A stretch of DNA of 34,035 bases from an uncultured Pseudomonadota bacterium (GTDB lineage Bacteria > Myxococcota_A > UBA796 > SXON01). The stretch spans positions 1 through 34,035 of the forward strand of contig CAJBVW010000196.1 in the NCBI GenBank assembly GCA_903959175.1, given 5' to 3'. Each line of letters opens with the position of its first letter. The first letter of the stretch is position 1. Shown in pieces: positions 9,941 to 18,569 of this stretch. The position numbers and the translations under genes are program-made. The notes below the pieces were generated by a model that had not been told where the DNA came from, made no database searches, and saw only the letters and a list, made by a program, of their open reading frames with translations.

Positions 9941-10205
9941 GTCGCGCGAGCCCCGGCCACCCGAAGCCCCACGCGCGGCCGCCGACCTCGATTTTGTCGG
10001 TGACGCCGACGTGTACGCCGGTCCCGAGCTGCACCCACGGCAGCGGGGTCTCCTGCTCCTCGCGGAGGCCCGCGCGCAGGACCGTGCCCTCCATGCCGCC
10101 GGACCACCGGACCTCGCCGGGGTCGAGCGTGGTCGCGCGGCCGAGGTCCATGGCGGAGGCGCAGCCCGCGAGCGCGAGGGCGCACCCGAGGAGGAGGCTC
10201 CTCAC
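9941..10205 (-). pseudogene. Lipoprotein / outer-membrane-like protein, apparently 3'-truncated at the 9-bp array
   Basis: MRSLLLGCALALAGCASAMDLGRATTLDPGEVRWSGGMEGTVLRAG..LGTGVHVGVTDKIEVGGRAWGFGWPG, then frame enters repeat-encoded LIHPTHLIH and FAAL antisense. GTG overlaps the upstream gene stop by 4 nt (GTGA). Confidence 0.6.
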
Positions 10206-11500
10206 TCGGCGACCGGCGTGAAGGAGAGGAAGGCCGCGCACATGTCCTGGTCGTTCTCGCCCCAGGCGATGTCGCGGGGCGCTCCGCCGTCCGGCTGGTT
10301 GGCCGCGGAGTTGTCGAAGCGACACTCGATGTAGAGCTGATCTTCGGGGTCGAAGCGGATCGGCTCGGCGAACCAGTAGGGCTGCTCCCAGCCGAAGTCC
10401 CATTGCGGGATCTCGAGCAGGCACTCGGTCGCGCCGTCCGGCTTGACGGCGAGGACGCGCATCCGGCTGGCGTAGCGGTGCATGTGCGGGGTGACACCCT
10501 GCAGATCCACTGGTTTGCCGCCGGTGAAGAGGATCGGCCGGAACTCGTACCAGAAGCCGACGTCGGGATCGCCGGCGGGGACACGCATGCCCTCGCCCAC
10601 CATCCACCCGAGGTTGGCGATGGCGATGCTGCCGGCGTCTACCGCGGTGGCGTCGAGGCGGAAGTCGAGCGAGGTCTGGTCGGCGGGCGGGGCGTCGCTC
10701 GTGGTGCTGTAGTGGATCTGGAGGAGGATGCGCGAGCCGGGGGCGACGACGTTGCCGATGCCGCGCGGGTAGTCGCCGCCGAGGAGGCTGCCGCCGAGCG
10801 GGACCGCGGTGGGGAACTCGCCGAGGCCGCCGCCGCAGTCGAAGCCGGCCCCGTCGTCGGCGGCATCACGGCGCTCGATCGCCGGCACGTCTTCTTCGCC
10901 GACCGCGGCGACGATGAGGTGGTGGACCACGTCGCGCGCGCCGGGGCGCGGGGCGAGGCCGGTGATGCGGACCTCGTCCTTCACGGGCCAGTCGAGGAGG
11001 AAGCACCGGTTCTCGTCGAGGGTGCCGTCGGGCGGGGAGGGGGTGTAGGGCTCCGGCATGGTGAGCGTGAGGTCGACGCGGGAGACGCCGCCGATGGGCG
11101 GGAGCGACTCGCCCTCTTCCTCCATGTTCCCCTCGGGCGCGCCCGCGTCGATCCAGCCCACGAGGATGGCGCGCTCGGCGTCGGTGAGGCCGAAGTCCTG
11201 GAACCACTCCGTACAACACTGTGCCGCGAGCCACGGCGGCATCCGCTTGTCCACCACGGCGTCCCGCACGAGCGCCTGCGCGGCCGCGACCTGCTCGTAG
11301 ATCTCGAAGGTGAGCGGCGCGTGGGCGTCCGCGCCGTGGCAGCGCAGGCACTTCTGGTCGACGATGGGTTTTACGTCGGTCCACCACGTCACCGCGTCGG
11401 TGATCGCGGGGGTGCCGGTGTCGGCGTCGCCGCACCAGGGCGCGCCGAGCGGCTCGCCCTTGCAGGCGGCGAGGAGCAGGCAGAGCGACAAGACGCGCAT
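10202..11500 (-). CDS. Lipoprotein with CxxCH heme motif and copper type II monooxygenase-like domain
   Basis: MRVLSLCLLLAACKG; VDQKCLRCHGADAHAPLTF; DVVHHLIVAAV, ILLQIHYSTTSDAPPADQT, GVTPHMHRYASRMRVLAV. Confidence 0.85.
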   Translation of the reverse strand: MRVLSLCLLLAACKGEPLGAPWCGDADTGTPAITDAVTWWTDVKPIVDQKCLRCHGADAHAPLTFEIYEQVAAAQALVRDAVVDKRMPPWLAAQCCTEWFQDFGLTDAERAILVGWIDAGAPEGNMEEEGESLPPIGGVSRVDLTLTMPEPYTPSPPDGTLDENRCFLLDWPVKDEVRITGLAPRPGARDVVHHLIVAAVGEEDVPAIERRDAADDGAGFDCGGGLGEFPTAVPLGGSLLGGDYPRGIGNVVAPGSRILLQIHYSTTSDAPPADQTSLDFRLDATAVDAGSIAIANLGWMVGEGMRVPAGDPDVGFWYEFRPILFTGGKPVDLQGVTPHMHRYASRMRVLAVKPDGATECLLEIPQWDFGWEQPYWFAEPIRFDPEDQLYIECRFDNSAANQPDGGAPRDIAWGENDQDMCAAFLSFTPVAE

Positions 11501-11587
11501 GGAGACCCTCGGGGAGATGGAACCACGAGCCGCGTGCGGATGAAACGCCACCTCGACGAATCTTCGGGCCCCCGGTACAACGGCGGC

Positions 11588-12511
11588 ATGTCCCTCCCCG
11601 TGTCCGTCGAAGGCGTCTGTGATGTCACCGTGATCCGCGGCGCGGCGGCCGACCCCGCGCGGGTGCCCGACCTCGTCGTCGAGCTCCCCCACGGCGCCAC
11701 CCGCACCGCCGACTACGACCGGATGCGCGCGCGCCTCGCCGGCGCTTACGACGCTGACCTCGTCGACTTCTTCCATGTGAACACCGACATCGGCTCGCCG
11801 GAGCTCGCGCACACGCTCGCCGCCGCGCTGGTCGCTGCGCGCCCGGCCTTCGCCGTCGCCGTGGTCCAGAGCCGCATCCCGCGCACCTTCGTGGACTGCA
11901 ACCGCGTCATCGACGCCGCGCCCGAGGCCTTCCGCGAGGGCAAGGTCACCCCCGGGGTCCCGCCCTGGATCCGCCACCCGGACGACCTCGCGTGGCTCCA
12001 GGAGCAGCACGCCGCCTACGTCTCCGTGGCCCGCGCCGTGATCGACGCCGTGTGTGGCAGCGGCGGCGTCGCCCTCCTCCTCCACACCTACGCGCCCCGC
12101 AGCGTGGACGTCGAGGTGAGCGACCGCATCGTCGCCGATCTACGTGCCGCCTACCTCCCCGAGACCGTGGGGACCTGGCCGCTGCGCCCGATGGTGGACG
12201 TGATCGGGCGCACCCTCGCCGGCGAGTCGATGGTCGACGTGCAGCTCCACGCCGACCTCGTGAGCGGCTACGGCGCCCTCGACATTGACGTCGCCGACGG
12301 CCGCACCTACCCCCTCCATCCGAGCACCTGGGGCTTCCACCACGCCGCGCGTTGGCCGGGGCGCACCCTCTGCGTCGAGGTCCGCCGCGATCTGCTCGCC
12401 GACCCCTGGGACCCCTTCGTCGAGATGGTCATCTCGCCGACGCACACCGCGCGTCTCGCCGCCCCGCTGGCGGCCGCGATCGGCGCCTGGCACGCGCGCA
12501 CGCAGACGTAG
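11588..12511 (+). CDS. N-formylglutamate amidohydrolase family protein
   Basis: LVVELPHGATRTADYD, VDCNRVID, LLLHTYAPRSVDVE. Confidence 0.78.
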   Translation: MSLPVSVEGVCDVTVIRGAAADPARVPDLVVELPHGATRTADYDRMRARLAGAYDADLVDFFHVNTDIGSPELAHTLAAALVAARPAFAVAVVQSRIPRTFVDCNRVIDAAPEAFREGKVTPGVPPWIRHPDDLAWLQEQHAAYVSVARAVIDAVCGSGGVALLLHTYAPRSVDVEVSDRIVADLRAAYLPETVGTWPLRPMVDVIGRTLAGESMVDVQLHADLVSGYGALDIDVADGRTYPLHPSTWGFHHAARWPGRTLCVEVRRDLLADPWDPFVEMVISPTHTARLAAPLAAAIGAWHARTQT

Positions 12512-12559
12512 GCGCGCGGCGGGGTCGACACGCCCGGGATCCTCGGTCATTGTGGCGGC

Positions 12560-13573
12560 ATGCTCTTCCTCGGCAATTCGTACACCTTCATGGGCGCGCT
12601 GGACGACGTGACGGAGGCCCTCTTCGTGGCCGCCGGAGAGGAGGTCACCGCCAACCGGCTCGCCGAGCCGGGCTGGACCTTCCCGCAGCACGTCGAGGCC
12701 ATCGAGACGGACGGCACCGCGTGGCATGTGGCGTTCGACGCGCCGAACGACTGGGTGATCCTCCAGGACCAGAGCCAGATCCCCGGCTTCCCGGACGGCC
12801 AGCCCGACCGCGTGGCGAGCCAGGCCGCGGCGGTCGTCCTGGACGGCTACGCCGCCGGCACCGGCGCCCAGACGATGTTCCTGATGACGTGGGGCCGGCG
12901 CGCGGGCGACGAGCAGAACCCCGAGATCTACCCCGACTACGACACGATGCAGACCGCCCTGACCGCGGGCTACCTCGACTACGCCGCGCTCGCCTCCGAG
13001 GACGGCACCCCCGCGTGGGTCGCGCCCGCCGGGCTCGCGTGGCGCCGGGTGTACGACGACGTCGTGGCCGGTGGCGGTGACCCCCTCGACCCCACCAGCG
13101 CCTTCTACGGGCTCTACATCGCGGACGGCAGCCACCCCTCCGAGCGCGGGACCTACCTCGCCGCGTGCGTCATCTACGCGAGCGTCACCGGGCTCACGCC
13201 GGTCGGCCTCGGCGCGCCGGAGAGCGTCGCGGACGCCGGCTACCTCCAGGGCGTCGCGTCCGCGGTCGTACTCGAGGGCGGGGGGATCGCGTACCCGTGG
13301 CAGGTGGGCACCGACACCGGCGGGACCGACACCGGCACCGACGACACCGACACCGACACCGACACCACAGACGACCCGGCCGACACCGCCGATGGGTCGG
13401 GCTGCGGGTGCACCGCGGCCCCTGACGGCGCGGGCGGCTGGGTGCTCGGGTTCGCCCTGCTCGCCGTCCGTCGCCGCCGTGGGTGCGCTACCCGCCCGCC
13501 GTCCAGCCCTGGCCGTCCCAGTGGTACTCCACGGTGTAGGCTTCGTCGTCAGCGGGGGCCACCTGCCGCTTGA
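12560..13573 (+). CDS. SGNH hydrolase-like (DUF4886-like) protein with MYXO-CTERM-like tail
   Basis: LFLGNSYTFMGALDDVT, WVILQDQSQIPGFP, YIADGSHPSERGTYLAACVIY; Thr/Asp-rich linker, then GCGCTAAPDGAGGWVLGFALLAVRRRR. Confidence 0.75.
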   Translation: MLFLGNSYTFMGALDDVTEALFVAAGEEVTANRLAEPGWTFPQHVEAIETDGTAWHVAFDAPNDWVILQDQSQIPGFPDGQPDRVASQAAAVVLDGYAAGTGAQTMFLMTWGRRAGDEQNPEIYPDYDTMQTALTAGYLDYAALASEDGTPAWVAPAGLAWRRVYDDVVAGGGDPLDPTSAFYGLYIADGSHPSERGTYLAACVIYASVTGLTPVGLGAPESVADAGYLQGVASAVVLEGGGIAYPWQVGTDTGGTDTGTDDTDTDTDTTDDPADTADGSGCGCTAAPDGAGGWVLGFALLAVRRRRGCATRPPSSPGRPSGTPRCRLRRQRGPPAA

Positions 13574-14012
13574 TGCCGCCGTCGGTGAAGGTGAACTTCT
13601 CGTCCCACTTCTCGTCGCGGTCGAGGTCGACCTTGGCCCGGTTCGCCGTCGTCTTGCCGGCGTCCTGGTACACGTTCATCTTCCACGGCTTGCCCGCGCC
13701 CACGTCCTTGAGCTTGTCCGCGCCGAGGTCCTTCCCCAGGTAGGTGAGCAGCGTCGTGTCGATGTCGCGCGCGCCGGGGGCAGCCGCGGCGTTCAGCGCG
13801 TCAACCGCGAGGGCCTCGGGGCCGGGCACCGCGCTCGGCGGTGGGGTGGCGGGGAGCGCGGGGACGACGACGGGCGGCGTGGCGGCGATCGCCGGCGGGG
13901 GGGCCGCAGGCTCCATCGTGAACGTGGCGAAGGCGAAGCCGGCGGCGCCGCAGACGCCCCCGACGACGAGCACGGAGAGGAACGTGGAGAGCTTCATCTT
14001 GCCGGCGAGCAT
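13488..14012 (-). CDS. Small secreted or membrane-anchored protein, last gene of the radical SAM operon
   Basis: MLAGKMKLSTFLSVLVVGGVCGAAGFAFATF signal/TM, Pro/Ala linker, conserved-looking C-terminal domain. Start ATG overlaps upstream stop (TGATG). Confidence 0.72.
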   Translation of the reverse strand: MLAGKMKLSTFLSVLVVGGVCGAAGFAFATFTMEPAAPPPAIAATPPVVVPALPATPPPSAVPGPEALAVDALNAAAAPGARDIDTTLLTYLGKDLGADKLKDVGAGKPWKMNVYQDAGKTTANRAKVDLDRDEKWDEKFTFTDGGIKRQVAPADDEAYTVEYHWDGQGWTAGG

Positions 14013-14869
14013 CAGGCGCTCCGATGCGGGAGGGGAGAGGGGAGCACCATGCCGCGTTCGCGCGGGATCGTGCAGTTGCAGTAGCTATACCGACACGGCT
14101 CGGGCGCAAAGCGCGGGCGGAAGGTGCCGTCGAGCAGGTTGCCCAGGCGCTCGGTGCGGGCGCGGCGCGCGGGGTAGCAACGCCAGGCGTCGCCGCGGTC
14201 GTCCACGATGAGGTAGCGGGCGCCGGCCCAACACATCCGGCCCTCGTAGGTCGGCGCGAGCGCGCCGGTGCCGTTGTGGCCGCCGAGGGCGAGGAGCGCG
14301 TCCTGCTCGTCCTGGCCGTAGTCGATGACGTCGCGGTCCTGCTTCTCGGGTTGAACCTTGAAGGAGAGCGGCGCGAAGGCCTCCCGCAGCGCGGCGAGGC
14401 GTGGCAGGTTGGCGCGCGTGGCGACGCAGGTGACACAGGTGCGCCCGGCGTGCGCGGCGGCGACGCGCAGGAGCTTCTCGCGAAAGGCGTCGGGATCGGC
14501 GTACTCGAGGTGGAGGGACGCGGAGAGCACGCCGGGGCGGGCCGCGGTGAGGGCGGCGTAGCGGAGGAGGACGTCCTCCTTCGCGGAGAGGTTGGTCACG
14601 ACGCTGACGCGCCGGCCCTGGGCGGCGAGGGCGCCGACGAGGTCGAGGAAGCGGGGGTGGAGGAAGGGCTCACCGCCGGAGAGCTTGATCTCCCAGTCGC
14701 CGGGGAGCCGCGCGAAGGCCGCGATGAACGCGGGGAGATCCTTGGCCCAGCGCGTACGGTCGTCGAGGAAGCGCTGGGTGCAGTAGGTGCACCGGTAGTT
14801 GCACGTCGTGTTCATGTTCCACGACACCACTCCCTCGAGCGGGTACTCCGGCGCCTCTTCCGCGCTCAC
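14012..14869 (-). CDS. Radical SAM protein with C-terminal Cys cluster (1)
   Basis: CNYRCTYC (Cx3Cx2C); IKLSGGEPFLHP; C-terminal CWAGARYLIVDDRGDAWRC plus CRYSYCNC; GTGA overlap with upstream gene. Confidence 0.9.
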   Translation of the reverse strand: MSAEEAPEYPLEGVVSWNMNTTCNYRCTYCTQRFLDDRTRWAKDLPAFIAAFARLPGDWEIKLSGGEPFLHPRFLDLVGALAAQGRRVSVVTNLSAKEDVLLRYAALTAARPGVLSASLHLEYADPDAFREKLLRVAAAHAGRTCVTCVATRANLPRLAALREAFAPLSFKVQPEKQDRDVIDYGQDEQDALLALGGHNGTGALAPTYEGRMCWAGARYLIVDDRGDAWRCYPARRARTERLGNLLDGTFRPRFAPEPCRYSYCNCTIPRERGMVLPSPLPHRSA

Positions 14870-15762
14870 GCCTCCGCCTCGGCGAGCGTCGATCCGGCGC
14901 CGACCCCCTCGATCATCCCGCGATTGGCGGGCACGGTGCACGGGCAGATCTCCCAGGGGCACGTCCGCGGCGCGTCGCGGAGCCGGAGGGTGCCCTCGTA
15001 GAGGTTGCCCATGCGCCCCGCAGCGTTCCGTTTGGCCGTGCGGCAGGACCACGCGGCGCCGTCCTTGTCGACGGTGAAGTAGTCCACGCCCGCCCAGCAG
15101 CGGCGGCCGCGGTAGCTCGGCGCGAGGTTGGCCTGCCGTGGGTCGGGGGCGTCTCCGATGAGGGCGCGGAGCGCGACGGGGTCGGGGTACTCCGCCACGC
15201 CGCCCTTGGTCTTGAACAGCTGGGGGAACCAGCGCAAGCCCGCCCCCTCGACGGCGGCACGGCACGCCGCGGCCTCGGCTTCCCGGCCGGGGAGCACGAC
15301 CTGGTTCACGACGAAGCGCACGTCCGGGTCGAGGCCGTCCACCAGCCACCGCGCCTTGTCGACGAAGGCGCCGACGGCGGCGAACTCGAGGTGGAGCGAC
15401 GCGGAGAAGACGCGGAGGCGGCCGCGGGTGAGGGTGGTGAAGCGGGAGAGGTCCTCCCGCGAGGCGGAGAAGTTGGTGAGCACGGAGAGGGCGTGGGGCG
15501 TCTCCGCCATGAGGCCGGGCACGATGCGGTCGAGGAAGAGGGGGTGGGCGAAGGCCTCGCCGCCGGAGCACTTGATCTCCCACACCCCGGGGAGCGCCGC
15601 GAAGCTCGCGAGGGCGCGCTCCACCTGCTCGGGATCCGGCCGCCCCCGCCGGTACTTCGGCGACTGGATGCAGTAGGAGCAGTCGTAGTTACAGGCGCCG
15701 GCGACCTGCCACTCGACCGTCCGCTGGCGCGGCGCCGCTGTCAGGGGTGGGCCCCGCGTCAC
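14866..15762 (-). CDS. Radical SAM protein with C-terminal Cys cluster (2), paralogue of (1)
   Basis: CNYDCSYC; IKCSGGEAFAHP; CWAGVDYFTVDKDGAAWSC plus CPWEICPC; GTGA overlap with upstream gene. Confidence 0.9.
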   Translation of the reverse strand: MTRGPPLTAAPRQRTVEWQVAGACNYDCSYCIQSPKYRRGRPDPEQVERALASFAALPGVWEIKCSGGEAFAHPLFLDRIVPGLMAETPHALSVLTNFSASREDLSRFTTLTRGRLRVFSASLHLEFAAVGAFVDKARWLVDGLDPDVRFVVNQVVLPGREAEAAACRAAVEGAGLRWFPQLFKTKGGVAEYPDPVALRALIGDAPDPRQANLAPSYRGRRCWAGVDYFTVDKDGAAWSCRTAKRNAAGRMGNLYEGTLRLRDAPRTCPWEICPCTVPANRGMIEGVGAGSTLAEAEA

Positions 15763-16814
15763 CCCGGCCCCGCGAGGCGCTCGGCCCACTTCACGTTCTG
15801 CTCGAACTTGCCGCAGCGCTCGCAGCCGCGGAGGTAGCGCCCGGCGCCGAGCTCGTCCCGGAGCGCGTTCCAGCGGGGGCCGGTCCACAAGGCGGCGAGG
15901 TCGGCGTCGCGAAGGGAACCGACGTGGACGTTGGTGTTGCAACAATACAATACGTCTTCGTCCACCGTCACGCGGGTGTAGACGTACCCCATCCAGCACC
16001 CCACCTCCGCGATGGGGACGGTCACCAGCGCGGCCTCGGGCTCGGCGCTCGCGCGCACCTGCCGCTCGAACAGGTCGAGGTTGGTCGGCACGCGCCCCTC
16101 CGTCGCGATGCGGCGGGCCTCGGGGATGCCCTCGGCGAGCAGCCACGCGCGCTGCTCGTCCGTCATCGCGCAGCCCTCCGTCCCGTCCGCGAGGCTCGCG
16201 AGCTTGAAGTTGACGCGGTCGGCGCCGAACAGCTTGCCGAAGCGCACCATCGCCGGCACCTCCGGCGCGGTGTCGCGGTTGATGACCTGCACATGGCGCA
16301 CGCGCGTCCCCACCCGCGCGAGCGCCCGCAAGTGGGCGCACATCTTGAAGAAGTGGTCCTCCGTCCAGCCGGGGTGGAAGGCCATGTGGGTGGTCGGGCT
16401 GGCGCCCTGGACGCCCACGAGCACCTGGTCGATCCCGATGGGCGCGAGGCGCTCGATGTCGGCGGCGACGAGGTTGGTCATCAACGTGAGGCCCCAGCCC
16501 TGCGCCTTGACCGCGGCGAGCATCTCGTAGATGTCGGGGTGGGTGAGGGGCTCGCCCATGCCGGAGACGACGACGGACTCGACCGACCCGAAGGCGGCGA
16601 GGCTGGCGAGGAGCGCGTGGAAGCGAGCGATCGGTAGGCGGCGGCGCTTCCACGCGGCGGGGCGCCCCTCGGTCAGGAGCGGCGAGTGGTCCCAACACGT
16701 GACGCACGCGGCGTTGCACGTGTTGGTCACGTCGATGTGGACGTGGAGGGGCCCGGTGGCCGGACGCCCGGCGCGCATCCCGGCGAGCACGGCGTCGAGG
16801 CGGGCGCCCTTCAT
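15759..16814 (-). CDS. Radical SAM/SPASM-like protein
   Basis: DVTNTCNAACVTCW; VSGMGEPLTHPD; C-terminal VGCWMGYVYTRVTVDEDVLYCCN and GCERCGKFEQN; ATGA overlap with upstream gene. Confidence 0.9.
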   Translation of the reverse strand: MKGARLDAVLAGMRAGRPATGPLHVHIDVTNTCNAACVTCWDHSPLLTEGRPAAWKRRRLPIARFHALLASLAAFGSVESVVVSGMGEPLTHPDIYEMLAAVKAQGWGLTLMTNLVAADIERLAPIGIDQVLVGVQGASPTTHMAFHPGWTEDHFFKMCAHLRALARVGTRVRHVQVINRDTAPEVPAMVRFGKLFGADRVNFKLASLADGTEGCAMTDEQRAWLLAEGIPEARRIATEGRVPTNLDLFERQVRASAEPEAALVTVPIAEVGCWMGYVYTRVTVDEDVLYCCNTNVHVGSLRDADLAALWTGPRWNALRDELGAGRYLRGCERCGKFEQNVKWAERLAGPG

Positions 16815-18388
16815 CGCGGGCCCGCCATCTTCAGCACCTCGGCGAGGGGCCGCGCGCCGCCGCCCTCGAGCGAGTGGAGGTGCTTGAGCGCGACGTAGGG
16901 ATCCTCCGCGTCGGCGAGCCAGCGGGCGAGCGCGGGGGCGCACGCGGCGAGCGAATACTCGCGTTGGACGGGGATCGAACGGAGGAGCGAGAGCACGCCC
17001 ATCCAGTCCTGCCAGCGGCCGAACAGGTGAAACAAGGTGATACATGCGTCGAGCACGTCGCGGGGGCCGGCGGCGGGGAAGCGCCGCGCGAGCGCCTCTG
17101 CGACGGGTACCGCCTGGCTCACGTCCACGCCGACTTCGCCGCACAGCGCCACGAAGCGGGCGACGGACGCGCCGGCGGGCGCACGGAGGTCCGGAACGTC
17201 GACGCCGCGGTCGCGCAGCTCGGCGATGACGGCGCGGCGGCGGGCCCCGGCGCCGGGGAGCTCCGCCCCGAAGAGGCGGAGGAGCGCGAGGCCCTTGTCG
17301 CCGTCGAGGCCAGCGGCGAGGAGGGCGCCCAGCGTGTCGTCGTCCCAGCGCGCGAGGGAGGCGGCGACGTCGGCGGGATCGAGGGCGAGGGAGAGGACGG
17401 CCGCGGCGGCTGCGCGGGCGCCGTTGGTGCCGGCGGGCGCGACGGGGGCGAGCGCGTCGAGGAGGCCGGGGATGTCCTGGACGCGGCGGGCGACGGGCCC
17501 GAGCGCGGCGCCGAGGGCGCGGGCGGCCTGGTCGTCCGCGAGCTTCTCTTGCGGGAGGAACACGGTGGGGACGCCGACGAAGCGCAGCTCGTGCACGCTA
17601 TTGTAGCCCCCGGCGGACACCGCGGCGTCCGCGCCGGGGAGGAGCTCCATCGCGGCGTAGCGGTCCAGCCAGGTGATGCCCTCGCCGCGCCGCTCGGGGC
17701 CCTGGTAGAGCGGCCCCGCGGCCACGACCGCGTGCCAGCCGGCGCCGCGCACGGCGTCCACCACGCGGGGGAGCACGGTCGCGGTGCTCGGGTCCCCGCC
17801 GCCGCCGAGGGCCACCCAACATGCTCGCTTCCCGTCGGGTACGCCGAGGGCGGCGCGCGCCGCGGCGCGGGAGTGCAGCTCGGGGCGCTCGCGCAGCAGG
17901 ATGGGGGAGGCGACCTCGTCCGGGACGATCACGCGGTCGTAGAGCGGCAGCAGCGCGTCGAACGCGGCCTCCTTCTCGGCCTCGGGCTTCATGGCGCGCC
18001 GCACCAGCACGCGGCGCCGCACCAGCTCCAGCGCCGCCGCGAGCTCGCCGAAGCTGCCCGCGGGGAAGGTGTCGACCACGAGCACGTCGGGCTGGAGCGT
18101 CGCGACCGCCTGGAGCACCCACGCGCGCGCGACGGCGAGGTAGCGGGCGGGCTCCAGCCCCGCGTCCCGCATCATCGACTTCGACGGGATCTTGATCGAC
18201 GGGATGCCCTCCCGCCGCGCGAGGGTGTCGGCCTCGGAGGAGGTGAGCACCCAGCACTCCGCCTTGACGCCCGCGGCGCCCGCGAGCCGCCGCACCCAGC
18301 GCAGGATCGCGAGCTGACGTGTCAGGTGGCCCATCCCGCGGCCGTTGATGGCGTAGCCGAGCACGCGGACGGTCTTCATCGGGGGCAC
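16811..18388 (-). CDS. MurG/GT28-like glycosyltransferase with C-terminal helical extension
   Basis: VLGYAINGRGMGHLTRQLAI, ACWVALGGGGDPSTATVL, AAVSAGGYNSVHELRFVGVPTVFLPQEKLADDQAARA. Confidence 0.85.
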   Translation of the reverse strand: MPPMKTVRVLGYAINGRGMGHLTRQLAILRWVRRLAGAAGVKAECWVLTSSEADTLARREGIPSIKIPSKSMMRDAGLEPARYLAVARAWVLQAVATLQPDVLVVDTFPAGSFGELAAALELVRRRVLVRRAMKPEAEKEAAFDALLPLYDRVIVPDEVASPILLRERPELHSRAAARAALGVPDGKRACWVALGGGGDPSTATVLPRVVDAVRGAGWHAVVAAGPLYQGPERRGEGITWLDRYAAMELLPGADAAVSAGGYNSVHELRFVGVPTVFLPQEKLADDQAARALGAALGPVARRVQDIPGLLDALAPVAPAGTNGARAAAAAVLSLALDPADVAASLARWDDDTLGALLAAGLDGDKGLALLRLFGAELPGAGARRRAVIAELRDRGVDVPDLRAPAGASVARFVALCGEVGVDVSQAVPVAEALARRFPAAGPRDVLDACITLFHLFGRWQDWMGVLSLLRSIPVQREYSLAACAPALARWLADAEDPYVALKHLHSLEGGGARPLAEVLKMAGPR

Positions 18389-18458
18389 GCACGGAGCATC
18401 GGTACGACCTAAGTCGCGTCCGGGCGCCGGGCACCCTACGGCGCGGCGTGGTCAGCGC

Positions 18459-18529
18459 GGGCCCGAGCGGCTAAGCCGCCGGGGCCCGGATCTCCGGGCG
18501 CGATCGGAAGGGAGGCCCGCTCTGGCGGG
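18459..18529 (+). other. Three consecutive strong hairpins in the leader of the tdh-like gene
   Basis: GGGCCCgaGCGGCTaAGCCGCcggGGCCC, CCCGGA-TC-TCCGGG, GCCCGC-TCTG-GCGGGC. Confidence 0.5.
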
Positions 18530-18569
18530 CTCGAAGGCCCTGCCGGCGTACGGTCTCACGGAGGCGATC

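Noticed and set aside
8128-10584. Upstream extension of the fhs ORF to 1348 aa
   Set aside because: Antisense to FAAL and others; fhs homology starts at MRPIIEVADELGL (8127).
13310-13390. GACACC-type tandem repeats in the SGNH-like gene
   Set aside because: Encode an ordinary Thr/Asp-rich linker before a sorting tail; common in this protein class.
16874-18412. 512-aa plus-strand ORF antisense to the glycosyltransferase
   Set aside because: Shadow ORF; Glu/Gly/Ala/Arg-rich and no motif.
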